A stretch of DNA of 64,000 bases, taken from Eubacterium sp. (GTDB taxonomy: Bacteria > Bacillota > Clostridia > Lachnospirales > Lachnospiraceae). A model generated the notes under the pieces. The model was not told the DNA's origin. It searched no databases and saw only the letters and a list, made by a program, of their open reading frames with translations. Shown one piece after another: positions 16,843 through 25,877 of this stretch. The stretch lies in assembly GCA_024690665.1 (NCBI GenBank), contig JAILOU010000028.1, positions 1 to 64,000 of the forward strand, read 5' to 3'. Position numbers and translations under genes: made by a program. Within the stretch, counting starts at the first letter, position 1; each line of letters opens with the position of its first letter.

Positions 16843-17679
16843 TTGAGTACAGAAAGAACGAAAGAGATTGAAAGAAGTATTATAAAAACTTATCGAAAAG
16901 GAATCTGGAGAAGATTTACAAAAGCAGTGAATGAATATGAGATGATTCAAGACGGTGATAAGATTGCAGTTTGTATCTCCGGAGGAAAAGATTCCATGTT
17001 GATGGCAAAACTGTTTCAGGAACTTGCCAGACATGGAAAACACAATTTTGAAACTGTCTTTTTGGTGATGAACCCGGGATATAATGAAAAAAATTATCAG
17101 TTGATTATGGAGAACGCGAAGATTCTTGGAATTCCTCTTTTGGTATTCGAATCGGATATATTTGCTGCTGTGGATGTAATGGGAAAGAATCCTTGTTATA
17201 TGTGTGCGCGCATGAGACGCGGTCATCTGTATGCCAAAGCAAAGGACCTTGGATGCAACAAGATTGCGCTTGGTCATCATTTTGATGATGTTATTGAAAC
17301 GATTTTAATGGGGATGTTATACGGTGGTCAGATGCAAAGCATGCGTCCAAAACTTCATAGTACGAATTTTGAAGGGATGGAACTGATTCGTCCGATGTAT
17401 CTGATTCGCGAGGCAGATATTGTCAGGTGGAGAGAGGGCAATGAGCTTACATTTTGCAACTGTGCCTGTCGTATAGCGGAAAGATATGCAACAAGTGATG
17501 GAGCAGAAAAAAGTTCGAAACGATACGAGGTAAAAGAACTGATTGCTTCGCTGGCTCAAAAGAGCCCAATTATTGAGAAAAATATCTTTAAAGCATCTGA
17601 AAATGTCAATGTCGACACGTTACTTGCATACAAGAAAGATGGTGTAAAATACCATTTTATTGATGAATATGACAAATAA
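16843..17679 (+). CDS. TtcA-family PP-loop protein (tRNA 2-thiolation type)
   Basis: Starts at a TTG at 16843, with GAGGAG (16832-16837) five bases upstream; no ATG is placed as well. 278 residues. The ATP pyrophosphatase loop SGGKDS lies near residue 50 (CISGGKDSMLMA), and a CxxC pair (NPCYMCARMRRG) near residue 120 matches the iron-sulfur ligands of TtcA enzymes, with another cysteine pair in CNCAC near 205 as third-ligand candidate. TtcA adds sulfur to C32 of some tRNAs using a [4Fe-4S] cluster; other PP-loop targets are possible in Clostridia. Monocistronic by its own promoter. Confidence 0.82.
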   Translation: MSTERTKEIERSIIKTYRKGIWRRFTKAVNEYEMIQDGDKIAVCISGGKDSMLMAKLFQELARHGKHNFETVFLVMNPGYNEKNYQLIMENAKILGIPLLVFESDIFAAVDVMGKNPCYMCARMRRGHLYAKAKDLGCNKIALGHHFDDVIETILMGMLYGGQMQSMRPKLHSTNFEGMELIRPMYLIREADIVRWREGNELTFCNCACRIAERYATSDGAEKSSKRYEVKELIASLAQKSPIIEKNIFKASENVNVDTLLAYKKDGVKYHFIDEYDK

Positions 17680-17704
17680 AAGTGGGGAAAATGTACTAGT
17701 TTAG

Positions 17705-17733
17705 TTGATTTTTTTACAGTAAAAAAGTATTAT
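17705..17733 (+). promoter_or_regulatory. Promoter of the double-receiver regulator
   Basis: -35 TTGATT (17705-17710), 17-base spacer, -10 TATTAT (17728-17733), about 30 bases before the TTG start at 17767. Confidence 0.55.
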
Positions 17734-17766
17734 GGATATATCTATGGAGTTGTAGAGGAGTAAATA

Positions 17767-18537
17767 TTGAAAGAAAATATACTTTTTATTTGCAGTACAA
17801 AGAGTTTTATGGTGAATGCCATTATTTCGAATCTTGAAAAAGAAGGCTGCAATGTGAATTGGGCGAAGCCAAAAGTAAATGATATCACTCAGAAGATTGC
17901 TGGAATTAATGTGTTTTTATTCTATCTGGATAGTGATGAGGACAGCACATTTCCGGAGTCACTTACATTCATTAAAGATCATGTGGAAGAAGCGGACCAG
18001 AATCTGCTCGTTTACCTGATTGGCAGTGATGAAGAGATTGATAATGCATATAAGATTATGCCGCAAAGAAATGTGACGGGAACATTTTTAAGACCAATTA
18101 ATGTAAAAGAACTGGTTGAGAATATGAAAGAGAGTCTGTCGCAAGAAGATGCACTTGGGCCAAAGAAGCATATTCTTGTGATTGATGATGATGCGACGAT
18201 GCTTGCAACAATTAAGTCGTGGCTGGAGGACAAATACCAGTTGTATCTTGCCAACTCCGGAATGACGGGGATTGCACTGCTTGCACGACACAGAATTGAT
18301 CTGATTCTTCTGGATTATGAAATGCCGGTGTTGTCCGGAGCAAAAGTACTTGAGATGATTCGAAGTGAATCAATGACAAAGTCGATTCCGGTTATGTTCT
18401 TGACGGCGAACGGAAGCCGCGAAAATGTAATGAATGTGCTGGCATTAAAGCCGGAGAAATACCTGCTTAAGTCAATGCCGCCGGAAGAATTAATCGCGAA
18501 TATAGACGAGTTTTTTGAAATGCAAAAAGGAAAGTAG
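17767..18537 (+). CDS. Response regulator with two receiver-like domains and no output domain
   Basis: Starts at a TTG after GAGGAG. 256 residues. The C-terminal half (about 133-256) is a full CheY-type receiver: LVIDDDAT acidic pocket, LILLDYEMPVLSGAKVLEMI with the phospho-accepting Asp, and a LLKSMPPEEL segment with the conserved Lys. The N-terminal half (1-125) has the same secondary-structure rhythm (ILFICSTKSF..., VFLFYLDSD..., FLRPINVKELVENM) but a poor acidic pocket, so it is a pseudo-receiver (inference). No DNA-binding domain, so it likely signals by protein contact. It lies just upstream of lemA and a hybrid kinase on the same strand. Confidence 0.82.
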   Translation: MKENILFICSTKSFMVNAIISNLEKEGCNVNWAKPKVNDITQKIAGINVFLFYLDSDEDSTFPESLTFIKDHVEEADQNLLVYLIGSDEEIDNAYKIMPQRNVTGTFLRPINVKELVENMKESLSQEDALGPKKHILVIDDDATMLATIKSWLEDKYQLYLANSGMTGIALLARHRIDLILLDYEMPVLSGAKVLEMIRSESMTKSIPVMFLTANGSRENVMNVLALKPEKYLLKSMPPEELIANIDEFFEMQKGK

Positions 18538-18546
18538 AGGGGTAAT

Positions 18547-19113
18547 ATGGGACCAATTATTTTGATTATCGTAATTGTAGTGATTGTAATCATCCTTTTG
18601 GGATGGATTGTTTCTACGCAAAGAACTCTCGTCAGACTTGATGAGAATATTAATAATGCCAAGAGTCAGATTGGCGTACAGATGTCAAGCCGTTTTGATG
18701 CGTTAACAGCACTTGCAGAACTGACAAAAAGTTATGATGCACACGAAGGTGAGACGCTTGTGCAGACAATTAACGCCAGACGCGGCAGCTTAGGACCTAA
18801 GTCGACAGCTGCGCAAATCAATGAACAAGAGCAGGCATTTACGAAAGCTCTTGGTCAGATTAATGTGCTTGCAGAGCAGTATCCGGATCTTAAGTCCAAT
18901 CAAAACTATGCAAAAGCAATGGATTCCGTTAACCAGTATGAAAATATGGTGCGTAACAGTCGTTTGATTTACAACGACTCTGTAACGAAACTCAATCGTA
19001 TGATTCGTATGTGGCCGGCTAGTATGATAGCAGGAAGACTTGGATTTGATCAAAGAGAATATCTCGAAGAAGATCAAAACAAGACTGAGATGCCTAGCAT
19101 GAAATTACACTAG
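18547..19113 (+). CDS. LemA family membrane protein
   Basis: 188 residues, nine bases after the regulator gene, with GAGGGGTAAT before the ATG. One N-terminal membrane helix (about 4-23, an Ile/Val-rich run) is followed by VSTQRTLVRLDENINNAKSQIGVQ, the family's signature, and long helices (SRFDALTALAELTKSYDAHEGETL). LemA proteins are N-out membrane proteins of unknown biochemical role that often pair with a DUF2207 protein, as here. Co-transcription with both neighbours is likely. Confidence 0.9.
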   Translation: MGPIILIIVIVVIVIILLGWIVSTQRTLVRLDENINNAKSQIGVQMSSRFDALTALAELTKSYDAHEGETLVQTINARRGSLGPKSTAAQINEQEQAFTKALGQINVLAEQYPDLKSNQNYAKAMDSVNQYENMVRNSRLIYNDSVTKLNRMIRMWPASMIAGRLGFDQREYLEEDQNKTEMPSMKLH

Positions 19114-19133
19114 TAGATGGGATGGACGATATT

Positions 19134-20828
19134 ATGCGAAGAGTTTATAAGGTAATCGTAACAATATGTGCGATATGTGTGTTTATTGGTGTGGGACAGA
19201 CACAGGCTCAGGCGAGTAATCATGTGTCGGATATGGATATTGACGTCGTGGTTCATGACGATGGATCCATTACGGTTTCTCAGGTTTGGACAGGGGAATT
19301 CGATGATACCGATACCACGGAAAACTACATTCCAATGGAAGATGGTGGAATCTTAGAGCTTGAGTCATTTTCCGTATCGGAAGACGGACAGGAATATACC
19401 AATATCGGCGATTGGGATGTGGATGCAGATTTTGATGAAAAAGCCGGCAAGTGCGGAGTCAATGAAACCAGCGACGGATTTGAACTGTGCTGGGGCATTA
19501 CCGAGTATGGTACACATTCTTATGAAGTGACCTATACCATGGCGAATGCCGTTATGGAATTTGGCGACTGTGTCGGAACGAATTATCGATTTGTGAATAA
19601 GGGAATGTCGACAACACCAACAGCGGTAGACCTTAGTATATCCCTTGAAGATGGAACCGCAATTACCGATGAGGTTGCAGATATCTGGGCATTTGGTTAT
19701 GATGGCATGGTGGAATTTTCCGATGGAACGATTCATGCATATACCGAAAGTGATATTGAAGAAGATAATTATATGACGATTTTGTTTTCTTTGGAAGAAG
19801 GAATCATATCGCCAACTTATACAGCAGATAAAACCTTTGAGGAGATGGAAGAAGAAGCAAAAGAAGGTAGTGATTATGGCGCGGGAGATACCGATGATGA
19901 TTTTGACTTCACGGATATCTTAAGCTTTGGCGCTTTTGGAATCTACATTTTTGTGATTGTGATAATTGGTATTATTGGCTTTATTAAAGGCATCATCACA
20001 AAGGTACAAAGAAGAAAATTATTAAAAGAGATTGAGGAAAATGCCGGATATTATCGAGAACTTCCAAATGAAGGTAATCTAGAAGCAACCTATTATCTTG
20101 GAGATTGCGTTGACCTTGTGGAAGAAGGCAATATTATTGGGGCAAGAATGTTGAAACTGGTTATGGACGGTTGTCTGGAAGTCATTGATGATACATCAAA
20201 AAAACGCGTGTTACGCGGAAAAGATGTAAAGGCATTGAAACTTATACATGCGCCGGAAAACGATCCGCTTGGTGAAAAGTTGTATCATATTATCCAGGTG
20301 GCAGCCGGCAGTGATGGAATCTTACAGGAGAAGGAATTACCGACGTATTCAAAGAAAAACTCAAGTAAGATTCGAAGCTTCATTACCTCTTGCAGTAGTG
20401 CAGGAAGACAGTATGTAAATGCCAAGCATCTGCATATTCGTAAGAAGTTTAAGGTGAAACAGGTAACAGAGGCGGATAAGGCAGAACTTGCACAGATTAT
20501 AGGATTTAAAAAATATCTGGAAGAGTTCTCTCTTATTTCGGAACGTGAAATGCAGGAAGTCAGTATATGGCAGGATTACTTAATTGTTGCCTATCTTCTT
20601 GGCATTGCACAAGAAGTGGTAAAAGAACTGAAGAAACACTATCCTCAGTATGCACCGGAAATTGAGTATTATGATTCGACAATTGCGTGCGTATACTTTT
20701 ATCACTGTCACACGTATTCTGCTATGTCAGCTGCAGAAGCGGCTGCAAATGCAGGAAGTGGCGGTCACGCATCCTTTGGAGGAGGCGGTGGCTCCTTTGG
20801 CGGAGGCGTCGGAGGCGGCTCTCGCTAA
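19134..20828 (+). CDS. DUF2207 family membrane protein
   Basis: I favour the ATG at 19134, which gives a clean signal peptide (MRRVYKVIVTICAICVFIGV, cleaved near AQA-S) and has GGGATGG upstream; an in-frame ATG at 19122 is possible. About 564 residues: exported beta-rich DUF2207 domain (30-250), a membrane segment (about 265-290), a cytoplasmic domain, and a Gly/Ser-rich tail ending in GGGGGSFGGG repeats. This fits the DUF2207 family, whose function is unknown, and which typically follows LemA. Its stop codon overlaps an ATG of the next frame by one base. Confidence 0.85.
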   Translation: MRRVYKVIVTICAICVFIGVGQTQAQASNHVSDMDIDVVVHDDGSITVSQVWTGEFDDTDTTENYIPMEDGGILELESFSVSEDGQEYTNIGDWDVDADFDEKAGKCGVNETSDGFELCWGITEYGTHSYEVTYTMANAVMEFGDCVGTNYRFVNKGMSTTPTAVDLSISLEDGTAITDEVADIWAFGYDGMVEFSDGTIHAYTESDIEEDNYMTILFSLEEGIISPTYTADKTFEEMEEEAKEGSDYGAGDTDDDFDFTDILSFGAFGIYIFVIVIIGIIGFIKGIITKVQRRKLLKEIEENAGYYRELPNEGNLEATYYLGDCVDLVEEGNIIGARMLKLVMDGCLEVIDDTSKKRVLRGKDVKALKLIHAPENDPLGEKLYHIIQVAAGSDGILQEKELPTYSKKNSSKIRSFITSCSSAGRQYVNAKHLHIRKKFKVKQVTEADKAELAQIIGFKKYLEEFSLISEREMQEVSIWQDYLIVAYLLGIAQEVVKELKKHYPQYAPEIEYYDSTIACVYFYHCHTYSAMSAAEAAANAGSGGHASFGGGGGSFGGGVGGGSR

Positions 20829-20857
20829 TGGATCATAATTGGACGGAAGGAATTAAA

Positions 20858-22912
20858 ATGAAAGGGAAAGACGAGACGATATTACAAGCTTTGTTTTCGA
20901 GGTACCTGTTGGTATACGAAGTGGATCTGGTTGCGGACACAATCCGGGTTGTTTATGAGACGAAAGAAGCCGGAACCTTTGGCATGGATCGCGAAGGAAC
21001 CTATTCGGAGTTTAATAAAAGATATACCGAAGAGCGGGTGAATGAACAGTTTGTAAAAGAACGTGAAGCATTTGGCTCCATTGAGTATTTGAAGACAGCG
21101 TTGTCGATAAAGGACAGCATTGAAATGTCTTATACGGTAAATTATGGAAAATGGCGTAAATGTATATTTGTTCGACAAGAAATCGAAGAAGGGGTGCCAA
21201 CCAAGGCTCTTCTTTGCTTCGAAAAATTAAAAGATGACAGTGAACAGGCATACTGGTCTGCCAATACTGCAGTGGAAAACAGTAATTATCTGCAACTGAT
21301 GGAAGCACTTTGCTCGAATTATGCAATGGTATTTTGCTGGAATCTCTCCGATGACTCATTTGAAGTGATTCGAAAGACAAAGATGATTTCAGATGTTACC
21401 TATGGTCGAGACAGAGAAAGCCTTGGTTTTTCTGATATTTTAGTTGGATTGATTCAGCATGAAGTATATGAAGAAGACCGTGCGGCGCTCATCAACATGG
21501 TGGATATTGAAAAAATTCGTGAGAGACTGAGACTGGACAGATCGGTTGTGGAAGATTTTAGAATTGGACATGACCTTGCGACAACAAGATACTGTAAGAT
21601 AAAAATTGTTCGAATTGGTTCGGAAGGACCGATTGAGAGACTGGTTGTCGGAATTACAGATATGGATGACAGCATTCGTCAGGAGATTAAACGCAGGAGT
21701 CTTTTGGAAAATGCGTTAAAGGAAGCAAATCAGGTTAATGAAGCCAAGACGATCTTCTTATCGAATATGTCGCATGATATACGAACACCAATGAATGCAA
21801 TTGTGGGATATGTTGCTCTTGCAATGGCTGATTTTGAAGACAAGGAAGCGGTCAGAGAGTATTTAGAACGCATTATGCTTTCGTCTAGACATATGCTTGA
21901 TTTGATTAATGAGGTCTTAGATCTTGTTCGAATCGAAAGTGGCTGGACATCTATGGATGATACGGCAGAAGATATGAATGAGATTGTGGAAGAAGTTAAG
22001 ACCATGATTCAGGCGAAGACGGAAGAGAAGAATCAGACATTTATCGTGCGAAACGATATTCAGGAAAGTGAAGTGCTCTGCGATCGTTTGAGAGTATTGC
22101 AGATTTTGCAGAACCTTCTGACCAATGCAAGCGATTATTCACCAAGTGGCGGCGTAGTTACTCTCGAAGTATCACAAAGAAGCTATGCGCCAAAGGGATA
22201 CGTGGGATATAAATTCCTGATTACAGACAATGGAATCGGAATGGAAGAATCCTTCCAGGCGCATCTGTTTGAACCATTTGAAAGAGAGAATACAACCACG
22301 GAAAGTGGCGTGGCCGGAATCGGGCTTGGTCTTGCCATCGTAAAACAGCTTGTTGAAATGATGGGTGGAACAATTTCCTTTAAGAGTATTAAGGGAGAAG
22401 GAACCACATTTATTGTATTTTTGGAATTCAAGGTTGCATCTCAGAAACGAGAAGCAAGAATTGAGCAGGAAGAAAATGCGGAAAATGTTAAGAAGAGCAT
22501 TGTGCATCTGCAGTCGCCAATCTTTGAAGGACGTAGATTCCTTGCAGTGGAAGATAACCTGATTAACTTAGAGATTCTGTCTAAGATTTTAAATCATATG
22601 GGTGCAGAAGTGGAAAGCGCAATTGACGGTAAACAGGCGGTAGATAAGGTAAGCGCAACGAAACCGGGATATTATGACTGTGTCTTAATGGATGTGCAGA
22701 TGCCGGTGATGGATGGCTATGAGTCAACCCGTCAGATTCGTGCATTAGAAAATCAGGATCTTGCCAATGTGCCGATTATCGGAGTCAGTGCCAATGTCTT
22801 TAAGGAAGACCGAATCAAAGGCCGTGAGGCCGGAATGAACGCATATGTGGCCAAGCCGATTGATATCAGTGAATTAAAAGAGATTATTAAAAATACAATA
22901 GAAGGTAATTAA
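20858..22912 (+). CDS. Hybrid sensor histidine kinase with C-terminal receiver
   Basis: The frame is open much further upstream but that part overlaps the DUF2207 gene; GGAAGGA precedes the ATG at 20858, giving about 684 residues. Two PAS-like regions (about 1-120 and 130-280) precede a HisKA domain with the phospho-accepting His in SNMSHDIRTPMNAI, an ATPase domain (NLLTNASDYSP, DNGIGM, GIGLGLAIVKQLVEMMGG) and a receiver (AVEDNLINLEIL, VLMDVQMPVMDGYE, AYVAKP). No membrane segment is visible, so it is probably a cytoplasmic sensor. The double-receiver protein at 17767, three genes upstream, is a plausible phosphorelay partner (inference). Confidence 0.9.
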   Translation: MKGKDETILQALFSRYLLVYEVDLVADTIRVVYETKEAGTFGMDREGTYSEFNKRYTEERVNEQFVKEREAFGSIEYLKTALSIKDSIEMSYTVNYGKWRKCIFVRQEIEEGVPTKALLCFEKLKDDSEQAYWSANTAVENSNYLQLMEALCSNYAMVFCWNLSDDSFEVIRKTKMISDVTYGRDRESLGFSDILVGLIQHEVYEEDRAALINMVDIEKIRERLRLDRSVVEDFRIGHDLATTRYCKIKIVRIGSEGPIERLVVGITDMDDSIRQEIKRRSLLENALKEANQVNEAKTIFLSNMSHDIRTPMNAIVGYVALAMADFEDKEAVREYLERIMLSSRHMLDLINEVLDLVRIESGWTSMDDTAEDMNEIVEEVKTMIQAKTEEKNQTFIVRNDIQESEVLCDRLRVLQILQNLLTNASDYSPSGGVVTLEVSQRSYAPKGYVGYKFLITDNGIGMEESFQAHLFEPFERENTTTESGVAGIGLGLAIVKQLVEMMGGTISFKSIKGEGTTFIVFLEFKVASQKREARIEQEENAENVKKSIVHLQSPIFEGRRFLAVEDNLINLEILSKILNHMGAEVESAIDGKQAVDKVSATKPGYYDCVLMDVQMPVMDGYESTRQIRALENQDLANVPIIGVSANVFKEDRIKGREAGMNAYVAKPIDISELKEIIKNTIEGN

Positions 22913-22923
22913 GAAAAATAATA

Positions 22924-22953
22924 TTGACCTTATGGCAAGGGCTGTGCTATGAT
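22924..22953 (+). promoter_or_regulatory. Promoter of the riboswitch-controlled ATPase gene
   Basis: -35 TTGACC (22924-22929), 18-base spacer, -10 TATGAT (22948-22953) with an extended TGTGC upstream. Confidence 0.6.
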
Positions 22954-23002
22954 ACACAGGACTTCGCGGAGCCGGGCTTCGCAATTCAATACAACCAAAC
23001 CA

Positions 23003-23142
23003 AGAGTGAGGGAGTAGTAGCGTAATAAGATTACGTGGCAAGTCAACATCCTGGCATTTTGCCTGGCTTGTCTTAAAACACGAGACTCGCGTATTATTCA
23101 GTATGTCTGTGAGACATACCGGTGATACGTGGGTCTTATTTT
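23003..23142 (+). promoter_or_regulatory. yybP-ykoY manganese riboswitch with terminator platform
   Basis: The aptamer core is recognisable at 23003-23088: GAGGGAGTAG, a variable stem, CAAGTCAACATC, another stem, then ACGAGACTC closing with GAGT. This order of conserved segments is that of the yybP-ykoY class, known to bind Mn2+. The 3' strand of the closing helix (GAGACTCGCGTAT, 23082-23094) can instead pair with ATACGTGGGTCTT (23125-23137) around an inner hairpin (GTATGTCT/AGACATAC), forming a terminator ending in TTATTTT. Ligand binding should therefore prevent termination and switch on the P-type ATPase gene 29 bases downstream. The alternate pairing is seen in the sequence; the ligand comes from family knowledge. 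Confidence 0.88.
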
Positions 23143-23170
23143 ATGCAGGAAATATAGATAAGGAGCACTT

Positions 23171-25795
23171 ATGGTACATACAAAAAGTATTCAAACAATC
23201 TTGGCACAGATGAATCTGTCTGCGGAAACAGGACTGGATCACGATCAGGTAGAGGCATCAAAAAGATTACACGGCATTAATACATTTTACAGACAAAAGA
23301 AAGAGTCTATGCTAAAGCGAGTCTGGGATGCATCTACGGAACCAATGCTGGTAATGCTAATCATCGCGGCTGTTATTACCTTGCTTGTGAACATCTATCG
23401 ATTTACAAGCGGCGGTGAGTATAATTTTTTAGAGTGTCTTGGAATCTTTGTGGCGATTGCATTGTCGGTTGTGATTACCATTGTGACAGAGGGAAAGAGT
23501 GCGAAAGCGTTTGAAGCATTGAATCGCTTAAACGAAGATACACTGGTAAAGGTGCTGAGAGAAGGAAGGGTACAGCTAGCCCCGCAGCGTGAAATTGTGG
23601 TTGGTGATGTGCTATTGATTGAAACCGGGGATAAGATTGTTGCTGATGGCCGGCTGATAGAATCCAATGATTTATCAGTAGATGAGTCTGCGCTGACCGG
23701 AGAAAGTGTTCCGGTTAGTAAAGATGCGGCCGTAGTCTGTCCGGGCGAAACACCTGTTGCGGAACGTGTCAATATGGTTTACAGCGGATGTTTCGTATCG
23801 GGAGGAAATGCCAAGGTTGTTGTAACAGCAGTCGGAGGTCAAACGGAATTTGGCAAGATCGCAACGGAATTATCATCCATTGAAAAGACGACAACGCCTC
23901 TGCAGGAAAAACTTGATAAACTTGGAAAATTCATTACCGTACTTGGATGTTCAGCGGCTGCAATTGCATTTTTGATTCAGGTGGTGCAATTTATACAGCA
24001 AAATTCACTGTCGGTGGATACGGTTTCGGATGCATTTATTACCAGTATCGTTCTGATTGTGGCGGCGGTTCCGGAAGGGCTGCCGACCATCGTGGCGGTT
24101 TCTCTTGCGCTTAATATTATTAAGATGACAGGTGAAAATGCCCTTGTAAAGAAGATGATTGCCTGCGAGACAATTGGATGTATTAATATCATCTGTTCAG
24201 ATAAAACCGGAACTTTGACGGAAAACAAGATGACTGTTCAGGAAATCTACTACAAGGGAGAATTGATAAAGCCGGAAGAACTGCGTGATAAGAGTCTGAT
24301 AGATAATTACTGTTTAAATTCTAACGCCAATGTCAATATAGAAGACGGACAGGAAAAATTCATCGGAAATCCGACGGAAGGTGCACTTCTTGTAGCGGCG
24401 AATAAAGCCGGATGTGACTATCGTAAAATCAGAAAATGTTCTAAGATCGTCCATGTGTATCCATTTTCCTCACAAAACAAGGATATGAGTACTGTCGTCT
24501 CTTATGAAGAAGGGCTTGTGCTTTACACAAAAGGAAATCCGGAGAAGATTCTGACTCTGTGCAAAGGACTGGCTAAAGAAGAACTGGATTACATCAATTC
24601 TCTTATGAGAGAGTATCAAAGTAAAGGGGGCAGAATCCTCGCGTTTGCGCATAAGCCCCTTCATAGTTGGAACCATGAAGAACAACAAGAGATAGAAAAA
24701 GAACTTATCTATGACGGATTTGTTGTGATTTCAGATCCTCTTAGCGAGGAGGTCTATGAGGCTATCTTGAAGTGTCAGGAAGCCGGCATCGATGTCATGA
24801 TGCTGACGGGAGATAATATCCTGACGGCATGTGCAATTGCGGATGAACTGCATATGCTTGATGAACAGCACAAAGCCGTAGAGGCATCTGACATTGAGAA
24901 GATGTCTGATGAAGAACTGCTACAAGAACTTAAGAGTATTAAGGTTATTGCCAGAAGTACTCCGCTTGTGAAACTGCGTATAGTGAAACTGCTAAAGCAA
25001 GAAGGCAACGTAGTTGCCGTTACCGGTGATGGGATTAATGATGCACCGGCAATCAAACATGCAGATGCCGGAATCTCGATGGGAATTGCCGGAACAGAGG
25101 TGACAAAAGAAGCCAGTGACATCGTGCTTTTGGATGATTCGTTTATGACGATTGTAAAAGCGGTGCAGTGGGGACGAGGAATCTATGAAAACTTTAAGCG
25201 GTTTATTATGTTTCAGCTTACGGTTAATGTTGCATCTGTTGTAGTTGTAATTGCTTCGATACTATGCGGATTTGAGACTCCGTTTACGGCGCTTGATCTT
25301 CTGTGGATTAACATTATCATGGACGGACCGCCGGCGCTTACACTTGGACTTGAACCGATTCGTGAAGACCTGTTAAAAAGACCGCCGACGAAGAGAAATG
25401 AAAGCATCATCACAAGCAAGATGCTGCGCCGGATTTTCATAAACGGACTGTTTATATCTGCTGTTTTTATGCTGCAGCACTTTACCAATTTTCTCGGGGC
25501 GCAGCCGGAACAGGAAAAGACGGTACTGTTTACCTTATTTGTTGTCTTCCAGCTGTTTAATGCGTTTAACTGTAGAGAACTTGATGATGCCTGTGTATTT
25601 AAATATCTCTTTCACAACAAATTAATGCTGGGAGTATTTCTTCTTGTTTTGATTTTGCAATTTGCCATCACGCAGGTAGGTGGAGCTGTATTTGAAACTG
25701 TTTCCCTCGATGCATGGATGTGGGTGAAGATTTTGCTTACAGGGGTTACCGTCGTGATTTTGAACGAGATAATAAAAATTTTTAAAAAATTGTAA
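23171..25795 (+). CDS. P-type cation-transporting ATPase (Ca2+-ATPase-like), likely Mn2+ exporter
   Basis: 874 residues, full length for the P2-type ATPases. TGES actuator loop at 176-179, PEGLPT in membrane segment 4 (301-306), phosphorylated Asp344 in CSDKTGTLT, and the hinge TGDGINDAPA in the P domain. About ten membrane segments, two pairs before the catalytic loop region and six after. Sequence type is that of calcium pumps (PMCA/SERCA-like), but the manganese riboswitch directly upstream points to Mn2+ export as its role, as known for other riboswitch-controlled members. It stands alone in its transcript and acts in the cytoplasmic membrane. Confidence 0.93.
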   Translation: MVHTKSIQTILAQMNLSAETGLDHDQVEASKRLHGINTFYRQKKESMLKRVWDASTEPMLVMLIIAAVITLLVNIYRFTSGGEYNFLECLGIFVAIALSVVITIVTEGKSAKAFEALNRLNEDTLVKVLREGRVQLAPQREIVVGDVLLIETGDKIVADGRLIESNDLSVDESALTGESVPVSKDAAVVCPGETPVAERVNMVYSGCFVSGGNAKVVVTAVGGQTEFGKIATELSSIEKTTTPLQEKLDKLGKFITVLGCSAAAIAFLIQVVQFIQQNSLSVDTVSDAFITSIVLIVAAVPEGLPTIVAVSLALNIIKMTGENALVKKMIACETIGCINIICSDKTGTLTENKMTVQEIYYKGELIKPEELRDKSLIDNYCLNSNANVNIEDGQEKFIGNPTEGALLVAANKAGCDYRKIRKCSKIVHVYPFSSQNKDMSTVVSYEEGLVLYTKGNPEKILTLCKGLAKEELDYINSLMREYQSKGGRILAFAHKPLHSWNHEEQQEIEKELIYDGFVVISDPLSEEVYEAILKCQEAGIDVMMLTGDNILTACAIADELHMLDEQHKAVEASDIEKMSDEELLQELKSIKVIARSTPLVKLRIVKLLKQEGNVVAVTGDGINDAPAIKHADAGISMGIAGTEVTKEASDIVLLDDSFMTIVKAVQWGRGIYENFKRFIMFQLTVNVASVVVVIASILCGFETPFTALDLLWINIIMDGPPALTLGLEPIREDLLKRPPTKRNESIITSKMLRRIFINGLFISAVFMLQHFTNFLGAQPEQEKTVLFTLFVVFQLFNAFNCRELDDACVFKYLFHNKLMLGVFLLVLILQFAITQVGGAVFETVSLDAWMWVKILLTGVTVVILNEIIKIFKKL

Positions 25796-25802
25796 AATTG
25801 TA

Positions 25803-25831
25803 TTGACACAATAATACAGTTCTGTTATTGT
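25803..25831 (+). promoter_or_regulatory. Promoter with overlapping GntR operator
   Basis: -35 TTGACA (25803-25808), 17-base spacer, -10 TATTGT (25826-25831). The spacer and -10 box coincide with an inverted repeat, ACAATAATACAG (25808-25819) against CTGTTATTGT (25822-25831). Further AATAATACAA copies lie just upstream of the gene. This is the expected layout for an autorepressed GntR/YtrA operon. Confidence 0.65.
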
Positions 25832-25877
25832 ATGGTTGTACCAAGTTAATAATACAATAATACAAAGGAGAAAAGAT

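Noticed and set aside
20687-20857. Upstream extension of the hybrid kinase frame by 57 codons
   Set aside because: It overlaps the end of the DUF2207 gene in another frame, is rich in Arg/Trp like out-of-frame Gly-repeat DNA, and has no ribosome binding site. GGAAGGA precedes the ATG at 20858.
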